This document shows positions 31,346 to 39,906 of a stretch of DNA of 64,000 bases, in pieces (the stretch's first letter is position 1; the number at the start of each line of letters is the position of its first letter). Source of the DNA: Novilysobacter selenitireducens (GTDB lineage: Bacteria; Pseudomonadota; Gammaproteobacteria; Xanthomonadales; Xanthomonadaceae). Under the pieces are notes generated by a model. That model ran no database searches and had not been told where the DNA came from. It saw nothing but the letters and a program-made list of their open reading frames with translations. The stretch spans positions 124,001 through 188,000 of the forward strand of contig NZ_JAINZW010000005.1 of the NCBI RefSeq assembly GCF_020026895.1. The letters run 5' to 3'. Position numbers and translations under genes: made by a program.

Positions 31346-32283
31346 TCACGCGTGATCCACGACGGTTTGCCGCGTTAGCAGCCGGCCTGGCTCCGGACTT
31401 CGGGCCGGCGACCGCGCGCGCGGCGTTCCTGGTCGCGCCGGACGGCTTCGCGCTGGCCGGGGAGTCGGCGTCGGACAACCGCTACATGGCGGGCGCAGGC
31501 GCATTCGACGCGCCGCGCGCGCTGGCGCAGCACCGCGCGCTGCACCAGGCGCTGTCGGCGACGCTGCCCACCGCGTGCTTCGCCGGGCACGCGGACACGC
31601 CCGATGCCCTGTTTCCCAACAACGTCTTCGCCACGGCGCGGCCTGATGCAGCCGTCGATGCCGCCGCCGCGCCGCGCCTGGTTGTCGGGCGCATGCGACA
31701 CCCGGTGCGTCAGCGCGAGGCCGCCCGCAGCGACATCCGCGCCTGGTTCACCGACATGCTGGGCTACGAGCCGGTCGACCTGTCCGGGCAGCCGCACCCG
31801 TGCGAGCTGACCGGCGCGCTGGTCATCGACCGCGCCCGTGGCATCGGCATCGTCGGCCTGTCCGAGCGCTGCGACGAGACGGGCGCACGGCTGATGCACG
31901 AGGCCTTCGGCCTGCGGGCCACGCTGCTGCTCGAGCTGGCTGCAGGCGAGTACCACGCCAACGTCGTGCTCGCGATCCTGGCCGGCCGCGCGGTGCTTGC
32001 CGCACCGGCGGGCTTTGCCACGCCGGCCGCGCTGGATGCGCTGGATGCGCTCTACCCGGGTCGCGTCATCCGGCTGTCTGCGAAGGAGCACGCCGCGTTC
32101 GCAGGCAATGCCATCGCGCTGGACGCGGGCACGGTCTGGATGAGCGCCGGTGCCGGCGCGGCACTGTCCGACGCCACCCGGGCCGCGTTGGCAGCGGCGG
32201 GCTTCGCGGTACGCACGGTTGAGATGGAGGCCATCGAAGCGGCCGGAGGCTCGTTGCGGTGCTGCGTGGGTGAAGTCTTCTGA
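31342..32283 (+). CDS. arginine deiminase-related hydrolase (amidinotransferase fold)
   Basis: A 313-residue member of the guanidino-modifying superfamily. The pentein-fold residues are visible: FPNNVF (substrate Asn/Asp region, about residues 90-95), ELTGALVID, GEYHANVVLAIL with the catalytic His (about 197), and GGSLRCCVGEVF with the nucleophilic Cys near the C-terminus. Close relatives are annotated arginine deiminase-related or citrulline/dimethylarginine hydrolases; the substrate cannot be fixed here. It is translationally coupled to dusA. Confidence 0.88.
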   Translation: MITRDPRRFAALAAGLAPDFGPATARAAFLVAPDGFALAGESASDNRYMAGAGAFDAPRALAQHRALHQALSATLPTACFAGHADTPDALFPNNVFATARPDAAVDAAAAPRLVVGRMRHPVRQREAARSDIRAWFTDMLGYEPVDLSGQPHPCELTGALVIDRARGIGIVGLSERCDETGARLMHEAFGLRATLLLELAAGEYHANVVLAILAGRAVLAAPAGFATPAALDALDALYPGRVIRLSAKEHAAFAGNAIALDAGTVWMSAGAGAALSDATRAALAAAGFAVRTVEMEAIEAAGGSLRCCVGEVF

Positions 32284-32440
32284 TCCAAGGGCGGGCGGGG
32301 CTCGCAGCTGAATGGGGCCCGGGATGTGAAGAAAAAGTTCATTGCGGATTCACTGCCCGCTTCCAAGAATGCCCTTCTCACTCGCAGCTTCCGGTCCGTG
32401 CGCGCCCAGTCTGGCGCGCCAGTGCCGTCGTCGGAGAACC

Positions 32441-32797
32441 ATGACCCGTTTCCGCCTCGTGCTTGTTCCACTCGCCTTCGCCGCCCTTGTTGCGGCGTCG
32501 ATGGGCGATGCCCGGGCACAGCGGGGGCCGGAGCGTGAGGCTCCGCGGCACGACCGGGGCGAGCGCGGCGCCGATCGCCGTGCGCTTTCGGACGCGGTGC
32601 GCCGCGTCGAGCGCCGCACCGGCGGGCAGGTGCTGAGCGCCGAGCGCGTGCCGTTCGACGGCCGCGACGTCAACCGGGTGAAGGTGCTCGATTCCAGCGG
32701 GCGCATCCGCGTCTACATGGACGATCCGCGGGCCGGTCGCGGCGACGAGCGGCCCGAGCGTGGCGCCCCGCGGCGTACACGCGGCGACGACGACTGA
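32441..32797 (+). CDS. PepSY-like small secreted protein upstream of phoP
   Basis: A 118-residue protein with a signal peptide (about 1-27, GDARAQ). The core (45-90; DAVRRVERRTGGQVLSAERVPFDG, NRVKVLDSSGRIRVYMDD) is a PepSY-type domain, flanked by Arg/Asp-rich low-complexity ends. In xanthomonads such genes commonly precede phoP-phoQ; here phoP starts 110 bp downstream. It may modulate the sensor or a periplasmic protease. Confidence 0.8.
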   Translation: MTRFRLVLVPLAFAALVAASMGDARAQRGPEREAPRHDRGERGADRRALSDAVRRVERRTGGQVLSAERVPFDGRDVNRVKVLDSSGRIRVYMDDPRAGRGDERPERGAPRRTRGDDD

Positions 32798-32907
32798 CGT
32801 CTCAATCTGACTGGGTCGGCCACGCGCCTCCGGTGCGTAGAGCCACCCCAACAGGTCGGTCCACGCCGCACCGCATCCAGAACAAGAAACCAGACACGGG
32901 AGTCACC

Positions 32908-33591
32908 ATGCGCATTCTGCTGGTCGAAGACGAGGCGCCTCTGCGCGAAACCCTGGCCGCACGACTCAAGCGCGAAGGGTTCGCGGTCGATGCTGCGCAG
33001 GACGGCGAAGAAGGCCTGTACATGGGCCGCGAAGTGCCGTTCGACCTGGGCATCATCGACCTGGGCCTGCCGAAGATGTCCGGCATGGAGCTGATCAAGG
33101 CGCTGCGTGACGAAGGCAAGAAGTTCCCGGTGCTGATCCTCACCGCGCGCTCGAGCTGGCAGGACAAGGTAGAAGGCCTCAAGCAGGGCGCGGACGATTA
33201 CCTCGTCAAGCCCTTCCACGTCGAAGAGCTGCTGGCCCGCCTCAATGCACTGGTGCGCCGCGCCGCCGGCTGGAGCAAGCCGAGCCTGGAATGCGGCCCG
33301 GTGACGCTCGACCTGGCGGCGCAGACCGTCAGCGTGCACGGCAACAACGTCGACCTGACCAGCTACGAGTACAAGGTGCTGGAGTACCTGATGATGCACG
33401 CCGGCGAGCTGGTGTCGAAGGCCGACCTCACCGAGCACATCTACCAGCAGGATTTCGACCGCGACTCCAACGTGCTGGAGGTCTTCATCGGCCGCCTGCG
33501 CAAGAAGCTCGACCCCGACGGCAGCCTCAAGCCGATCGAGACGGTGCGCGGCCGCGGTTACCGCTTCGCGATTCCGCGCAGCGGCGAGTGA
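32908..33591 (+). CDS. phoP: response regulator PhoP (OmpR family)
   Basis: A 227-residue regulator. The receiver domain has the acidic pocket ED at 7-8, phospho-acceptor Asp51 (IIDLGLP), Thr near LTARS and Lys in VKPFH. The C-terminal winged helix (about 128-225) carries LTSYEYKVLEYLM and RKKLDPDGSLKPIETVRGRGYRF. It should bind DNA after phosphorylation by the PhoQ-like kinase downstream; in xanthomonads this pair controls Mg2+/polymyxin responses and virulence (established). Start ATG 32908. Confidence 0.93.
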   Translation: MRILLVEDEAPLRETLAARLKREGFAVDAAQDGEEGLYMGREVPFDLGIIDLGLPKMSGMELIKALRDEGKKFPVLILTARSSWQDKVEGLKQGADDYLVKPFHVEELLARLNALVRRAAGWSKPSLECGPVTLDLAAQTVSVHGNNVDLTSYEYKVLEYLMMHAGELVSKADLTEHIYQQDFDRDSNVLEVFIGRLRKKLDPDGSLKPIETVRGRGYRFAIPRSGE

Positions 33592-33705
33592 CCGCCGCGC
33601 AGAGCGGCGCGTGATCGCACCTTCCAACGACGCCGGCGCCGGTGAACCGCGCCGGCGTCCGTGCGAACATCGCCGGCAGATTTCATCGGGCGCGCGATAC
33701 GCACC

Positions 33706-35100
33706 ATGAGCTGGGGCCAACCCCGATCCCTCCAGGCACGACAGCTGCTGGCGGCCAGTCTCGGACTGCTCGCCTTTCTTGCGTTGGCCGGGTATGCGCT
33801 CGACCGCGCGTTCCTGGAGACCGCCGAGAGCAACCTGCGGCAACGCCTCAAGAGCTACGCGCTGGCCTACGCGGCCGAGGGCGAGTTCGCGCGCAGCGGC
33901 GAGTTCATCCCGCCGTACGAGGCCATCGACCCGCGCCTGGAGATGCCCGGCAGCGGCCTGTATGCCGAGGTGGTGTTCCCCAACGGGCATTGGGATTCGC
34001 CGTCGGCGGTGGGGCCGGAACTGCCGGCCGGCACCATGCTGCCCGCGCGCACCGAGCGCTTCGAGGGCCCGCTGCCCATCGTCGAACTCGACGGTGCACC
34101 CGGTGAGGCCTACCGGTTCGGCTACGGCGTGATCCAGGACCCGGGCGATGCACGCGGCGAGTTCCCGTACACGATCTACATCCTCGAGAACACCACGCAG
34201 CTCTCGCGCCAGGTCGAGGTGTTCCGCGAGGCGCTGTGGCAGTACCTCGGCGGCGCCGGCCTGATCCTGCTGCTGCTGCAGGGCCTGATCCTGCGCTGGA
34301 GCCTGTTGCCGCTGCGGCGGGTGATCGAGGAGCTCAAGCGCGTGCAGCGCGGCTTGGCCTCGCGGATGAGCGAGCGCCACCCGCGCGAGCTCGAGCCGCT
34401 GACCGAAAGCATCAACGCCTTCATCGAGAGCGAGCGCGAGAACCTGGACCGCCAGCGCAACACGCTGGCCGACCTCGCCCACAGCTTGAAGACACCGCTG
34501 GCGGTGCTGCGCGCGCGCCTGGAGGACCAGGCGCCGGAAGCCGAGCTGCGCGAGGAGGTCGACCACCAGCTGCGGCGCATGGGCGACCTCGTGTCCTACC
34601 AGCTGGCGCGCGCGGCATCGGCCGGCCACGCATTGTTTGCCGCGCCGATCGCGATCGAACCGCACGCCGAGCAGATCGTGCGCGGGCTGGAAAAGGTGTA
34701 CGCGTCCAAGGGCGTGCTGTGCGAATTCGAGCTGGCCGAGGGCGTGCAGTTCCACGGCGAACCGGGGGACCTGCAGGAGCTGCTCGGCAACCTGCTGGAG
34801 AACGCGTTCAAGTGGGCGCGCTCGCGCGTGCTGCTGACGGTGCGGCCGGGCGAGGTCGCCGGCAACCGTCGCCCGGGCCTGCTGATCGCGGTCGACGACG
34901 ACGGCCCGGGCATCCCCGAGGAGAAGGTCGCGCTGATCCTGCAGCGTGGCGTGCGCGGCGACGAGCGCGTGCAGGGCCACGGCATCGGACTGGCGATCGT
35001 GCAGGACATCGTGCGCGGCTACCGCGGCACGCTGGAGGTATGCCCGTCGGAGGAGTTGGGCGGCGCGCGGTTCGAGGTGAAGCTGCCGCCGGGCCTCTAG
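33706..35100 (+). CDS. phoQ: sensor histidine kinase PhoQ
   Basis: A 464-residue inner-membrane kinase with two spans (about residues 15-35 and 180-202), a periplasmic sensor rich in acidic residues (36-178), a HAMP linker, H-box His259 (DLAHSLKTPL), N-box (GNLLENAFKWA), and G-boxes DDGPGIPEE and GHGIGLAIV. The motif order and the DLAHSLKTPL form match PhoQ. The ATG at 33706 is preferred over the GTG at 33661, which would add a polar extension. It lies 114 bp after phoP in one operon. Confidence 0.93.
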   Translation: MSWGQPRSLQARQLLAASLGLLAFLALAGYALDRAFLETAESNLRQRLKSYALAYAAEGEFARSGEFIPPYEAIDPRLEMPGSGLYAEVVFPNGHWDSPSAVGPELPAGTMLPARTERFEGPLPIVELDGAPGEAYRFGYGVIQDPGDARGEFPYTIYILENTTQLSRQVEVFREALWQYLGGAGLILLLLQGLILRWSLLPLRRVIEELKRVQRGLASRMSERHPRELEPLTESINAFIESERENLDRQRNTLADLAHSLKTPLAVLRARLEDQAPEAELREEVDHQLRRMGDLVSYQLARAASAGHALFAAPIAIEPHAEQIVRGLEKVYASKGVLCEFELAEGVQFHGEPGDLQELLGNLLENAFKWARSRVLLTVRPGEVAGNRRPGLLIAVDDDGPGIPEEKVALILQRGVRGDERVQGHGIGLAIVQDIVRGYRGTLEVCPSEELGGARFEVKLPPGL

Positions 35101-35118
35101 GCGCGGGCGGCCGGCGCG

Positions 35119-35874
35119 TCAGCCGCGCGCGAGCGGCGGTTTACCGTAGAAGCGACGCAGGTGGTCGGCCACGTCCGGCATCGTTTCGCGCAGCAGGGCC
35201 GGGTCGCTGAAGTGGTACTCGGTGGCGACCGCGAAGAACTCTTCCGGTGCCTCGGCGGCATAGCCATCGATGGCGGTGTCGTGTCCGGCATCGACCTGCG
35301 CGGCCAGCGCGTCGAACGCGCGCTGGAAGTCGGCCGCCCACTGCTTCTGCCACGGGCGTGGCAGCGGCGGCGTGCCGTCCAGGACGCCGTCGAGCGCGTC
35401 GATCTTGTGCGCCATCTCGTGCGTGGCCACGCAGAAGCCGGCGGTCGGGTCCTCGCAGTCGGCCATCACGTCGGCCCAGGACAGTACCAGCGGGCCGGCC
35501 TGCCAGGCTTCGCCGATGAGTTCGTCTTCCCACTCGTGCATGACGCCGGCGGCGTCGACGTGGGTACGGTTCACGCGGAACGCGTCGGGATAGACGATCA
35601 GCTGCGACCAGCCGCGCAGGCCGGCTTCACCGAATTCCAGCAGCGGCAGGCAGCACAGGGCCGCGAGCATGCAGCGCTGGCGGGCGTCCAATGCCAGCTC
35701 GCCGATCGGGGTGATGGTCTTCTCGTGCAGGAACCGCGCGGACAGGGCGCGCAGGCGCGCATCGCGTTCGGCATCCAGCGGGCGCAGCCACGGCAGCGCA
35801 TCGCGCGTGTCGCGCCACAGGGCGGGGTCGATCGGGTGGGGCGTGCCGCGCAGGCGTTTGAGCAGGTCGAACAA
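35119..35874 (-). CDS. mtfA: M90 zinc peptidase MtfA
   Basis: A 251-residue protein. The zinc site is HEMAHKIDALDG (about 151-162), with the third ligand Glu in EEFFAVATEYHF (about 211-222), the M90 pattern. E. coli MtfA is a cytoplasmic aminopeptidase that also titrates the glucose repressor Mlc; whether Mlc exists here is unknown. It converges on phoQ. Confidence 0.92.
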   Translation of the reverse strand: MFDLLKRLRGTPHPIDPALWRDTRDALPWLRPLDAERDARLRALSARFLHEKTITPIGELALDARQRCMLAALCCLPLLEFGEAGLRGWSQLIVYPDAFRVNRTHVDAAGVMHEWEDELIGEAWQAGPLVLSWADVMADCEDPTAGFCVATHEMAHKIDALDGVLDGTPPLPRPWQKQWAADFQRAFDALAAQVDAGHDTAIDGYAAEAPEEFFAVATEYHFSDPALLRETMPDVADHLRRFYGKPPLARG

Positions 35875-35895
35875 GCCGTTACCGCCGTACCTGGA

Positions 35896-36180
35896 TCAGC
35901 GGAACATCCCCGGGAGGAAACTGTGCCAGCGCGGGGATTGCAGGCGGCCGCCGGTCGGGGCATCGCCATGCACGCTCGGGCGGGCCTTGGTCTCGCGTGC
36001 AGGCCGTGCGTCCACGCGGACTGCGGTCGACGGCTTGCGGGCAGAGGCGTCGGACGTGGCCTCGTCGCACGTGCCACTGCCGGGCGTGCTGTGCTTGACC
36101 TCGCGGGCGCCGGCAACCGAGGCGCCCGCAACGACCACGGCGCACACGACCGGCAGGATCAGGCGGTGGATTCGGGTCAT
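35896..36180 (-). CDS. hypothetical small exported protein
   Basis: A 94-residue protein with a clear signal peptide (about 1-25, ASVAGA). The mature part is polar, with one Cys, and ends in SFLPGMFR. No family was recognised. AGGA precedes the ATG at 36180. It lies 21 bp upstream of mtfA on the same strand and may share its transcript. Confidence 0.6.
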   Translation of the reverse strand: MTRIHRLILPVVCAVVVAGASVAGAREVKHSTPGSGTCDEATSDASARKPSTAVRVDARPARETKARPSVHGDAPTGGRLQSPRWHSFLPGMFR

Positions 36181-36396
36181 CTTCGGGTCCTCGGCGGTGG
36201 GCGGAGTCCGGCCAGTCACGGACTATAGCGCGATTCGGCGACCGGCCATGGCGACCGGCTGTCGCCGGCATCTCCCCACAGGGATGCGGCCGGGCGGCCG
36301 AGGGTTGCACTGCTGCAGGGCAGCATTGGGACTGCGCGGGATCGGGCAGACTCCGGGCCACTCATCCGTGCCACCACCACCCGGACCACCGAGCCC

Positions 36397-38253
36397 GTGC
36401 CAGCAGAGACCACCCTCACCGCACCCGCCCTGCGTCGGGCACTGATCGCTGGCGCCCGGCGCGTCATCGCCGGCCGCGACCGGCTCAACCGGATCAATGT
36501 ATTCCCGGTGGCCGACGGCGACACCGGCACCAACCTCGCCCAGACCCTGGCCGGGCTGCTCGACGGCGTGCTGCGCGAGCGGAACGGCCACGTCGGCCGC
36601 CTGCTGCAGCGCGTCGGCGACGACGCCATCGACGGCGCCCGCGGCAATTCCGGCGCGATCCTCGCGCAGTTTCTCCAGGGCGTCGCCGAGGCGGCGCGCC
36701 ACGCCGACGTACTCGACGGGCCGACCCTGGCGACCGCCATCCGCCAGGGCGCCGCCAGTGCCCGGGGCGCCCTAGCCCAACCGGTCGAAGGCACCATCCT
36801 CAGCGTCATCGATGCGTTTGCGCACGCGATGGAGACGCAGCGCGGCCCGGGCGATAGGTGGCTGGGCTTCGACGGCGCACTCGACCATGCACGCCGGGCC
36901 TTGGCGGACACGCCCCGGCAGATGGCGCTGGTGCAGCGCGCCGGCGTCGTGGATGCCGGCGCGCAGGGGTTCGTCGACCTGCTGGAGGGCATTGCCGAGT
37001 TCATCGAGGGCGGCCCGCGCGCGCTGCGCATGCACGGCGCGCCGGCGGCAGCCAACGACGGCGGCTTACCCATTCATGCCGAAGACGCGCACGAGGCGTT
37101 CGACCCGGTGCGGCGCTGGTGCACCGAGTGCCTGGTGCTGGGCGAGGGCATCGACCGCGACCGGCTCCGCACGGTATTGCAGGGACTCAATGCCGACTCG
37201 GTGGTGGTGGCCGGCAGCGCCAGCCGGGTGCGCGTACACGGCCATGTCGCCGCGCCGCAGGCGCTGTACGACGCCTGCGCCGCATTCGGCCGCGTCGAGG
37301 GCATGAAAGCCGACGACATGCTGCGCCAGCAGCGCAGCGCCGCGACCCGTCAGCCGGTGGCGGTGGTGGTCGACACCGCCGCGGACCTGCCGGCCGATGT
37401 CGCCAACGCGCTGGTCGTGCACGAAGTGCCGGTGCGGGTGGCGGTCGACGGCCGTGACTACCTCGACAAGGTCGGCCTTGCGACGGCCGACTTCTACCGG
37501 CGCATGCACGACAGCGCGTCCGCCGGCGCGCCGCTGCCGACCACGAGCCAGCCGCCGCCGGGGGATTTCAGGCGCATGTTCGAGTGCCTGCGCTCGCACC
37601 ACGCCGATGTCGTCTACGTCGGCCTGTCGCGCGCCGTGTCCGGCACCCTGCAGTCCGCGGAACACGCCGCCGCACGGGTGGAAGGCAGGCGCGTGCACGT
37701 GTTCGACACGCTCAACGCCGCCGGCGGGCAGGCGCTGCTGGCGTGGCATGCGGCCGAGCTGGCGGCATCCGGCGCGCACGCAGCGGTGGTCGTGGCCGAA
37801 CTCGAACGGCTGCGGCCACTGACACTCACCTGGGCAATGGCCCGCGACATCCGCCATGCCGTGCGCGGCGGCCGTATCCCGGCGTGGGCCGCGCCGCTGG
37901 TGCGATGGACCGGCCTGACGCCGGTGGCGCGTTTCAAACCGGACGGTCGGTTGGGTGTGTGCGGTGGTCTGTTCGCGCGCGAGCGCGCACCCGAAGCGTT
38001 CGCACGCTACGTCGCGCGCCGGTTGCCGGCCGGCATGCGCTGGCGCCTGATCGTGGGGCACTGCGACGCCGCCGGTGACGGCGAGCGGCTGCTGTCCGCG
38101 CTGCGGTCGTCCTTGGCTGTCGATGCCGGCCACCTGGTCGAAACCGGACCGGCGATCGGTGCGCATGCGGGGCAGGGTGCACTGCTGGTGTCGGTGCAAC
38201 CGGCGCCCGGCGCGGTTGCAGGCGACGTCAGCCCGCCGAGAGGCAGTGCCTGA
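36397..38253 (+). CDS. DhaL (DAK2)-DegV fusion protein, fatty-acid-kinase-like
   Basis: A 618-residue fusion. Residues 10-205 form a DhaL/DAK2 kinase domain with Mg-ATP motifs INVFPVADGDTGTNL and GARGNSGAIL; 230-320 resemble the FakA middle domain (RWCTECLVL...); 325-610 form a DegV domain with TSQPPPGDF and SRAVSGTLQSA, which bind the lipid carboxylate. In firmicutes FakA and FakB are separate proteins that phosphorylate fatty acids; here both activities may be on one chain. The start is GTG. The last 26 bp overlap the convergent DUF3247 gene. Confidence 0.88.
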   Translation: MPAETTLTAPALRRALIAGARRVIAGRDRLNRINVFPVADGDTGTNLAQTLAGLLDGVLRERNGHVGRLLQRVGDDAIDGARGNSGAILAQFLQGVAEAARHADVLDGPTLATAIRQGAASARGALAQPVEGTILSVIDAFAHAMETQRGPGDRWLGFDGALDHARRALADTPRQMALVQRAGVVDAGAQGFVDLLEGIAEFIEGGPRALRMHGAPAAANDGGLPIHAEDAHEAFDPVRRWCTECLVLGEGIDRDRLRTVLQGLNADSVVVAGSASRVRVHGHVAAPQALYDACAAFGRVEGMKADDMLRQQRSAATRQPVAVVVDTAADLPADVANALVVHEVPVRVAVDGRDYLDKVGLATADFYRRMHDSASAGAPLPTTSQPPPGDFRRMFECLRSHHADVVYVGLSRAVSGTLQSAEHAAARVEGRRVHVFDTLNAAGGQALLAWHAAELAASGAHAAVVVAELERLRPLTLTWAMARDIRHAVRGGRIPAWAAPLVRWTGLTPVARFKPDGRLGVCGGLFARERAPEAFARYVARRLPAGMRWRLIVGHCDAAGDGERLLSALRSSLAVDAGHLVETGPAIGAHAGQGALLVSVQPAPGAVAGDVSPPRGSA

Positions 38254-38530
38254 CCTCGGCGACCCGGTCCAGCCAGACGTCGTACACGTGCGCCGATTCG
38301 GGCGCGTCCATCGCCGGATCCTCCAGTCGCACCAGCGCGTTCATGCCCTCGCGCCCGGCGGCGTCGACGAAGACCTGCAGCGTGGGCCGGGCGGCCACCG
38401 TGCCGCGCACCCGGCGCTCGTCGTCCAGGTGCAGTTCGACATGCGCATCGTTGGGCAGCTGGGCGATCAGCGCCCGCAACCGGGCCAGGTCGGCCTCGGC
38501 GGTGTAAACGCATTCGGCGGTGGCGGTCAC
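38228..38530 (-). CDS. DUF3247 family protein
   Basis: A 100-residue cytoplasmic protein with an Sm-like small beta-barrel signature (DAHVELHLDDERRVRGTVAARPTLQVFVDAAGREGMNALVRLED). The family is largely confined to xanthomonads, and a Xanthomonas campestris member has a solved Sm-like structure (established). RNA binding is suggested by the fold only. Its 3' end overlaps the fusion gene by 26 bp. Confidence 0.88.
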   Translation of the reverse strand: MTATAECVYTAEADLARLRALIAQLPNDAHVELHLDDERRVRGTVAARPTLQVFVDAAGREGMNALVRLEDPAMDAPESAHVYDVWLDRVAEVRHCLSAG

Positions 38531-38679
38531 GGGCGGCCTCCGGAAGTGTCGGGGGAGGCCGGCACGCTACGCGCATGACTGCGGGCGGCGGGTGAAGCCA
38601 TCGCGATTCGATGTCGATTGCGTGGCGCGGCGGCGCCGGCCAGAGTGGCGGCCCGCCCCGAACCCTCCGCACACCGGCC

Positions 38680-38997
38680 ATGGAACCGCGCGCCGCCATC
38701 CACCTGCTGCTGCACGTCGCCGTGCCCGCGCTGCTGGCGTGGACGCTGTACCGCGACCGGTTCTGGAAGGCGTTCATGCTGATGCAGCTGGCCTGGCTGA
38801 TCGACTTGGATCACCTGCTGGCCGACCCCGTGTACGCGCCCGGCCGGTGCAGCATCGGCTTCCATCCGCTGCACACCGCGCCGGCCATCGGCGTCTATAC
38901 GGTGCTCACGCTGCCCCGGCGGACGCGCATCGTGGGCATCGGCCTGCTCATCCACATCGGGCTGGACGCGATCGACTGCCTGTTGATGCACGCCTGA
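38680..38997 (+). CDS. DUF6122-type membrane protein
   Basis: A 105-residue membrane protein rich in His/Asp at helix ends: HLLLHVAVPALLAWTLY, LIDLDHLLADPVY, FHPLHTAPAI and IHIGLDAIDCLLMH. The repeated His-Asp pattern recalls metal-dependent membrane hydrolases of the YfhO/LpxI-like DUF457 type. Function unknown. The start is ATG 38680. Confidence 0.78.
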   Translation: MEPRAAIHLLLHVAVPALLAWTLYRDRFWKAFMLMQLAWLIDLDHLLADPVYAPGRCSIGFHPLHTAPAIGVYTVLTLPRRTRIVGIGLLIHIGLDAIDCLLMHA

Positions 38998-39096
38998 AGC
39001 GCACGCGCGTCTGCATGAATCCTTCGCACCGCGACTGCGCGGCCGTAACAAGCGCGCGCCTAGTGTCGTGGCTCCCCTCTACGCAAAGGAGCTTCC

Positions 39097-39510
39097 ATGT
39101 CGACCACGCCGATGCCGCGCATTCCCGCCAACGCCCTGGTCATGGTGGCCGACGGCAACGGTGCCCGCTTGTTCCGCAACGCCGGCACCGATTTCCGCCT
39201 GTCGCTGCACCAGGACAGTGTGCTGGAGCCGACGGACATCAATGACGACGGCCCCGCGGGCGTGATGCCGCCCGAGTCGGGCATGCGGATCGACGAAGCC
39301 ACCTTCGCCAAGCAGCTGGCCCATCGGCTCAACGAAGGGGCGCTGCGGCAGGAGTACGACCACGTGGTGCTCGTGGCCGACCCGCGCACGCTCGGCCAGA
39401 TGCGCCCGCTGCTGCACAAGGAGGTCGGCCAGCGGATGGTCGCAGAGGTGTCGAAGACGCTGACACGTTCGCCGCTGCCGGACATCGAGCGCGCGCTGTC
39501 GGCGTCGTGA
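39097..39510 (+). CDS. host attachment family protein
   Basis: A 137-residue protein of the family named for attachment to host cells (PF10116): WALVMVADGNGARLF-type start (ALVMVADGNGARLF, residues 12-25), a FAKQLAHRLNEG helix (about 70-81) and VLVADPRTLGQMRPLL (about 91-106). The name comes from an Agrobacterium locus; the fold resembles a release-factor eRF1-like nuclease domain, so the real role may lie elsewhere. AAAGGAG precedes the ATG. Confidence 0.88.
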   Translation: MSTTPMPRIPANALVMVADGNGARLFRNAGTDFRLSLHQDSVLEPTDINDDGPAGVMPPESGMRIDEATFAKQLAHRLNEGALRQEYDHVVLVADPRTLGQMRPLLHKEVGQRMVAEVSKTLTRSPLPDIERALSAS

Positions 39511-39543
39511 TGTCGGGGTTGCCCATGCGTCCGGAGGCGCGCC

Positions 39544-39822
39544 ATGGAGCCGGCTGACTGGCTGGGTTGGGCCGCCTCGGCGGTGCTGCTCGCCACGCTC
39601 GGCCGGCAGGTCTACAAGGAGTGGAAGGAGCGCCGCACCGACGGCCTCTCGCAGTGGCTGTTCATTGGCCAGCTCACCGCCAGCACGGGCTTCACGATCT
39701 ACAGCTGGCTGGTGGACAACTGGGTGTTCGTGGTGACCAACCTGGCCTTGCTGGTGACGGCGATTGCCGGCCAACTGATCTACCGGCGCAACCGCCGGTT
39801 GGCCGCTCGCGAGAGCGGCTGA
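39544..39822 (+). CDS. SemiSWEET-type sugar transporter
   Basis: A 92-residue protein with three membrane helices (about 7-22, 40-58 and 62-80), the half-SWEET topology that dimerises to form a sugar pore. Signatures: RQVYKEWKERRTDGLSQWLF after helix 1 and VTNLALL in helix 3 with the substrate-contacting Asn. The substrate is unknown. Confidence 0.82.
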   Translation: MEPADWLGWAASAVLLATLGRQVYKEWKERRTDGLSQWLFIGQLTASTGFTIYSWLVDNWVFVVTNLALLVTAIAGQLIYRRNRRLAARESG

Positions 39823-39906
39823 CCGGCCGCCCGCGCTGGCGACACCGGCATCACGACTCGCCCGGCATGCTCGGCCGCCCGCCCCGCGACGCATTCCGGA
39901 GTCCCC

